The position numbers and the translations under genes are program-made. 8,016 nucleotides of DNA from Helicobacteraceae bacterium (GTDB taxonomy: Bacteria > Campylobacterota > Campylobacteria > Campylobacterales > SZUA-545), in assembly GCA_031273735.1 (NCBI GenBank), contig JAISRI010000153.1, forward strand, positions 1 to 8,016. The letters are read 5' to 3'. Below the pieces are notes generated by a model. It was given only the letters and a program-made list of their open reading frames with translations, did no database searches and was not told the DNA's origin. This document shows positions 5,625 through 8,016 of the stretch, in pieces; positions within the stretch are counted from its first letter, which is position 1, and every line of letters starts with the position of its first letter.

Positions 5625-7952
5625 ATGGACGAGTTACAAGAACTAACGCATGACTTTCTAGTCGAAGCCTTCGAGATGATCGAAAAGCTCGATCAGGATT
5701 TGGTCGAGCTTGAAACGCGCCCCGACGATCTCGAACTGTTAAACGGCATATTCCGCGTGGCGCACACAATTAAAGGTTCGTCGTCGTTTCTTAACTTCGA
5801 CGTTTTGACGCACCTAACGCACCATATGGAAGACGTTCTAAATAGAGCGCGAAAAGGCGATCTTAAGATCGACGCGGGAGTTATGGACGTGGTATTAGAA
5901 TCGGTAGACGCGATGAAATCGCTACTGATTAAAATCCGCGACACGGGAAACGATCGCGATCACGGGCTTGATATTCCGTCGATCGTAGCCAAACTAGAGG
6001 CTATAAGTAAAGGCGAGGATTTACCCGTAAGCAAACCGCAGGTTAGCGCCGCCGCGCCTACGCCTCCGCCAGCAAATAACGCTACGCAGGAGCAAGATCC
6101 CGACTACTCAAAACTAAGCGATAAAGAGGTCGAAGACGAGATAGCAAGGCTATTAGCGATCCGACAAGAGGAGGATAAACGCCGCCGCGAAACGAAAGCC
6201 TCCTCCGCCGAGCCTCCAGCCGTCGAAAATAACGCGCCCAAACCCACCCCCGCCGCAACAGCCGCCGCCGCGCCGACAAAAAAGGCGGAAGATAAAGCGG
6301 TCGAATCGACTATGGAGCAGACGATCCGCGTCGACGTTAATCGCCTCGATCACCTTATGAATCTGATCGGCGAGCTCGTGCTTGGCAAAAACCGTCTTTT
6401 GAAAATCTACGACGACGTGGAAGAGCGCTACGAGGGCGAGAAGTTTTTGGAGGAGTTAAATCAGGTCGTTAGCTCGATCTCTATGGTTACGACCGATCTG
6501 CAAACCGCCGTTATGAAAACGCGAATGCTCGCGATCGGCAAGGTGTTTAACAAGTTCCCGCGAATGATTCGCGATTTAGCGCGAGAGTTGAATAAAAAAA
6601 TCGATCTACAGATTACGGGCGAAGAGACCGAGATGGATAAATCGATTGTCGAGGTTATCGGCGATCCGTTGGTGCATATTATCCGTAACAGCGCCGATCA
6701 CGGCATAGAAAGCGGCGAAAAGCGTCTTGCTCTTGGCAAACCCGAAACGGGCAAGGTGGAGCTAAAAGCCTATAACGAGGGCAATAGCATAGTCGTAGAG
6801 ATTACCGACGACGGCAAAGGGCTCGATTCGGATCTGCTCAAATCCAAAGCGTTGGAAAAGGGTTTGATCAGCGAAAAAGAGGCGGACGTTATGAGCCAAA
6901 AAGAGGCTTTCACGCTGATCTTTAGAGCGGGGCTTTCAACGGCGGCGAAGGTAACGAACGTATCGGGGCGCGGCGTGGGAATGGACGTGGTGAAAACCAA
7001 TATCGAGAAACTTAACGGCATTATCGAGGTCGATTCCGAGCTTGGCAAAGGAACGATCATCAAGCTAAAAATCCCGCTTACGCTCGCGATCATTCAGTCT
7101 CTAATGGTTGGCGCGCAAGAGGAGTATTACGCCATTCCGCTAAGCTCTGTGTTAGAAACCGTGCGTATTAGCGAGGAGGATATTTTCAGCGTCGAAGGGC
7201 GATCGGTTATGCGTCTGCGCGACGAGGTTTTGAGCCTTGTAAAACTAAGCGACATTTTCAAAGTAGAGCAGGTGATCGACGGCGGCGATTTTACCTATGT
7301 CGTCGTGCTTGGACTAGCCGAAAGCAAATTGGGTTTAATTGTGGACGCGCTTGTCGGGCAAGAGGAGATTGTGATCAAATCGTTAGGCGAATACCTGCAA
7401 GGAATCGAGGGGATCGCGGGGGCGACGGTACGCGGCGACGGCGGCGTAACGCTAATTGTCGACGTGGCGGCGCTGATGAATATGGCGAAAAAGACAAAAC
7501 CTACCGCCTCTAACAAAGCCTCCGCCAAAACGCAAAAAGTCAAAACAAGGACTAAATCGAGCGACTACAAGATATTGATCGTCGATGATTCCAAAACCGA
7601 TCGCGCCATTATGCGCCAATCGATCGGCGCTCTTGGCGTAAGCATCGTAGAGGCGGCGGACGGCGTAGAGGCGCTAAATATCGTAAAAAGCGGCGAACAC
7701 GAGTTTGACGCTTGCCTAATAGATATTGAAATGCCCAAAATGGACGGCTACGCGCTTGCGAGCGAGATTCGCAAATACAGCCGCTTCAAAAATCTGCCGC
7801 TTGTCGCGGTTACTTCGCGAACAAGTAAAACCGATCGAATGCGCGGCGTAGAGGTGGGTATGACCGAATACATAACCAAACCGTATTCGCCCGAATACCT
7901 GATGAACGTCGTCAAACGCAACGTCAATTTTAACGTGGAGCAAACGGCATGA
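5625..7952 (+). CDS. cheA: Chemotaxis histidine kinase CheA with C-terminal receiver domain (CheAY type)
   Basis: The central kinase of chemotaxis; it autophosphorylates under receptor control and passes phosphate to CheY and CheV. 775 residues. P1 Hpt domain, about 1-105, phospho-His47 in AHTIKGSS. Linker about 130-228, rich in Ala, Pro and charged residues, with no recognisable P2 CheY-docking domain. P3 dimerisation about 230-300. P4 ATPase about 300-483: N box HIIRNSADHGIE (His351, Asn355), G1 DDGKG (395-399), G2 GRGVGMDVV (448-456), G3 GKGT (474-477). P5 CheW-like domain about 485-620. After a Lys/Thr-rich spacer comes a receiver, about 648-770: Asp654/655, phospho-acceptor Asp700 in LIDIEMPKMDG, Thr730, Lys752. 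This fused receiver is characteristic of Campylobacterota and is proposed to act as a phosphate sink. AAGGA (5614-5618) lies 6 nt before the ATG; the stop overlaps cheW. Confidence 0.97.
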   Translation: MDELQELTHDFLVEAFEMIEKLDQDLVELETRPDDLELLNGIFRVAHTIKGSSSFLNFDVLTHLTHHMEDVLNRARKGDLKIDAGVMDVVLESVDAMKSLLIKIRDTGNDRDHGLDIPSIVAKLEAISKGEDLPVSKPQVSAAAPTPPPANNATQEQDPDYSKLSDKEVEDEIARLLAIRQEEDKRRRETKASSAEPPAVENNAPKPTPAATAAAAPTKKAEDKAVESTMEQTIRVDVNRLDHLMNLIGELVLGKNRLLKIYDDVEERYEGEKFLEELNQVVSSISMVTTDLQTAVMKTRMLAIGKVFNKFPRMIRDLARELNKKIDLQITGEETEMDKSIVEVIGDPLVHIIRNSADHGIESGEKRLALGKPETGKVELKAYNEGNSIVVEITDDGKGLDSDLLKSKALEKGLISEKEADVMSQKEAFTLIFRAGLSTAAKVTNVSGRGVGMDVVKTNIEKLNGIIEVDSELGKGTIIKLKIPLTLAIIQSLMVGAQEEYYAIPLSSVLETVRISEEDIFSVEGRSVMRLRDEVLSLVKLSDIFKVEQVIDGGDFTYVVVLGLAESKLGLIVDALVGQEEIVIKSLGEYLQGIEGIAGATVRGDGGVTLIVDVAALMNMAKKTKPTASNKASAKTQKVKTRTKSSDYKILIVDDSKTDRAIMRQSIGALGVSIVEAADGVEALNIVKSGEHEFDACLIDIEMPKMDGYALASEIRKYSRFKNLPLVAVTSRTSKTDRMRGVEVGMTEYITKPYSPEYLMNVVKRNVNFNVEQTA

Positions 7953-8016
7953 GCGAGCAACTACAACAAGTTTTACAGAACCAACAGAGGCAAAAAAAGG
8001 CGCAAAACGAGCCGCC
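7949..8016 (+). CDS. cheW: Chemotaxis coupling protein CheW, N-terminal fragment cut by window end
   Basis: Only the first 22 codons are present, reading MSEQLQQVLQNQQRQKK and onward. This Gln-rich helical start resembles what I recall of Campylobacter CheW N-termini (MSNEKLEQILQKQQ), but the conserved CheW fold lies beyond the window. The start overlaps the cheA stop by ATGA and has GGAG at 7937-7940, 8 nt upstream. CheW would join CheA to the chemoreceptors. Identity rests mostly on position after cheV-cheA and on the N-terminal likeness, so it is probable rather than proven. Confidence 0.8.
   Translation, partial: MSEQLQQVLQNQQRQKKAQNEP

Noticed and set aside
6082..6353. Gly/Arg-rich reverse-strand open frames opposite the cheA linker
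   Set aside because: They are composition shadows of the Ala/Pro-rich linker codons and lack recognisable protein features.

Overview
The window looks like chromosomal DNA from a member of the Campylobacterota (Epsilonproteobacteria). The evidence is gene content and order: purC-purS-purQ followed by an exported SH3 protein, and a metallophosphoesterase gene followed by cheV, cheA with a C-terminal receiver domain, and cheW. I recall similar arrangements in Campylobacter and Helicobacter relatives. Base composition appears close to 50% GC, high for Campylobacter or most Helicobacter, so a higher-GC lineage is likely; genus cannot be named from the sequence. All genes are on the + strand and tightly packed. 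No RNA gene, mobile element or CRISPR array was seen.

Layout: (1) 1-2708 is a tight purine operon: purC (5' end cut by the window edge), purS, purQ, then a signal-peptide protein with two membrane segments and a C-terminal SH3-like domain. Neighbours overlap by 4 nt or are separated by 1 nt. (2) 2709-2868 is the only real intergenic gap. It holds a weak possible terminator hairpin, a short tandem repeat, a good -10 box and the ribosome binding site of argC. (3) 2869-8016 is a second tight run: argC (arginine biosynthesis), a calcineurin-like metallophosphoesterase, cheV, cheA and the first codons of cheW. Junctions are an 11-nt overlap, a 1-nt gap, a 9-nt gap and a 4-nt overlap.

Functionally, PurC makes SAICAR, while PurS and PurQ are subunits of the multi-protein FGAM synthetase, whose PurL subunit is not in the window. 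CheA, CheW and CheV form the signalling core that couples chemoreceptors to the flagellar motor; cheY is not in the window. The placement of argC at the head of the chemotaxis run, and a candidate internal promoter just before cheV, raise the question of how chemotaxis expression is set.

The most unusual feature is base-level rather than gene-level. The palindrome GCGATCGC occurs ten times, about 80-fold above a uniform-composition expectation, and GATC is about five-fold enriched where I counted it. This resembles the HIP1 pattern known from cyanobacteria. Apart from that, this is a mostly ordinary housekeeping and chemotaxis region, and I see no clear new biological system.
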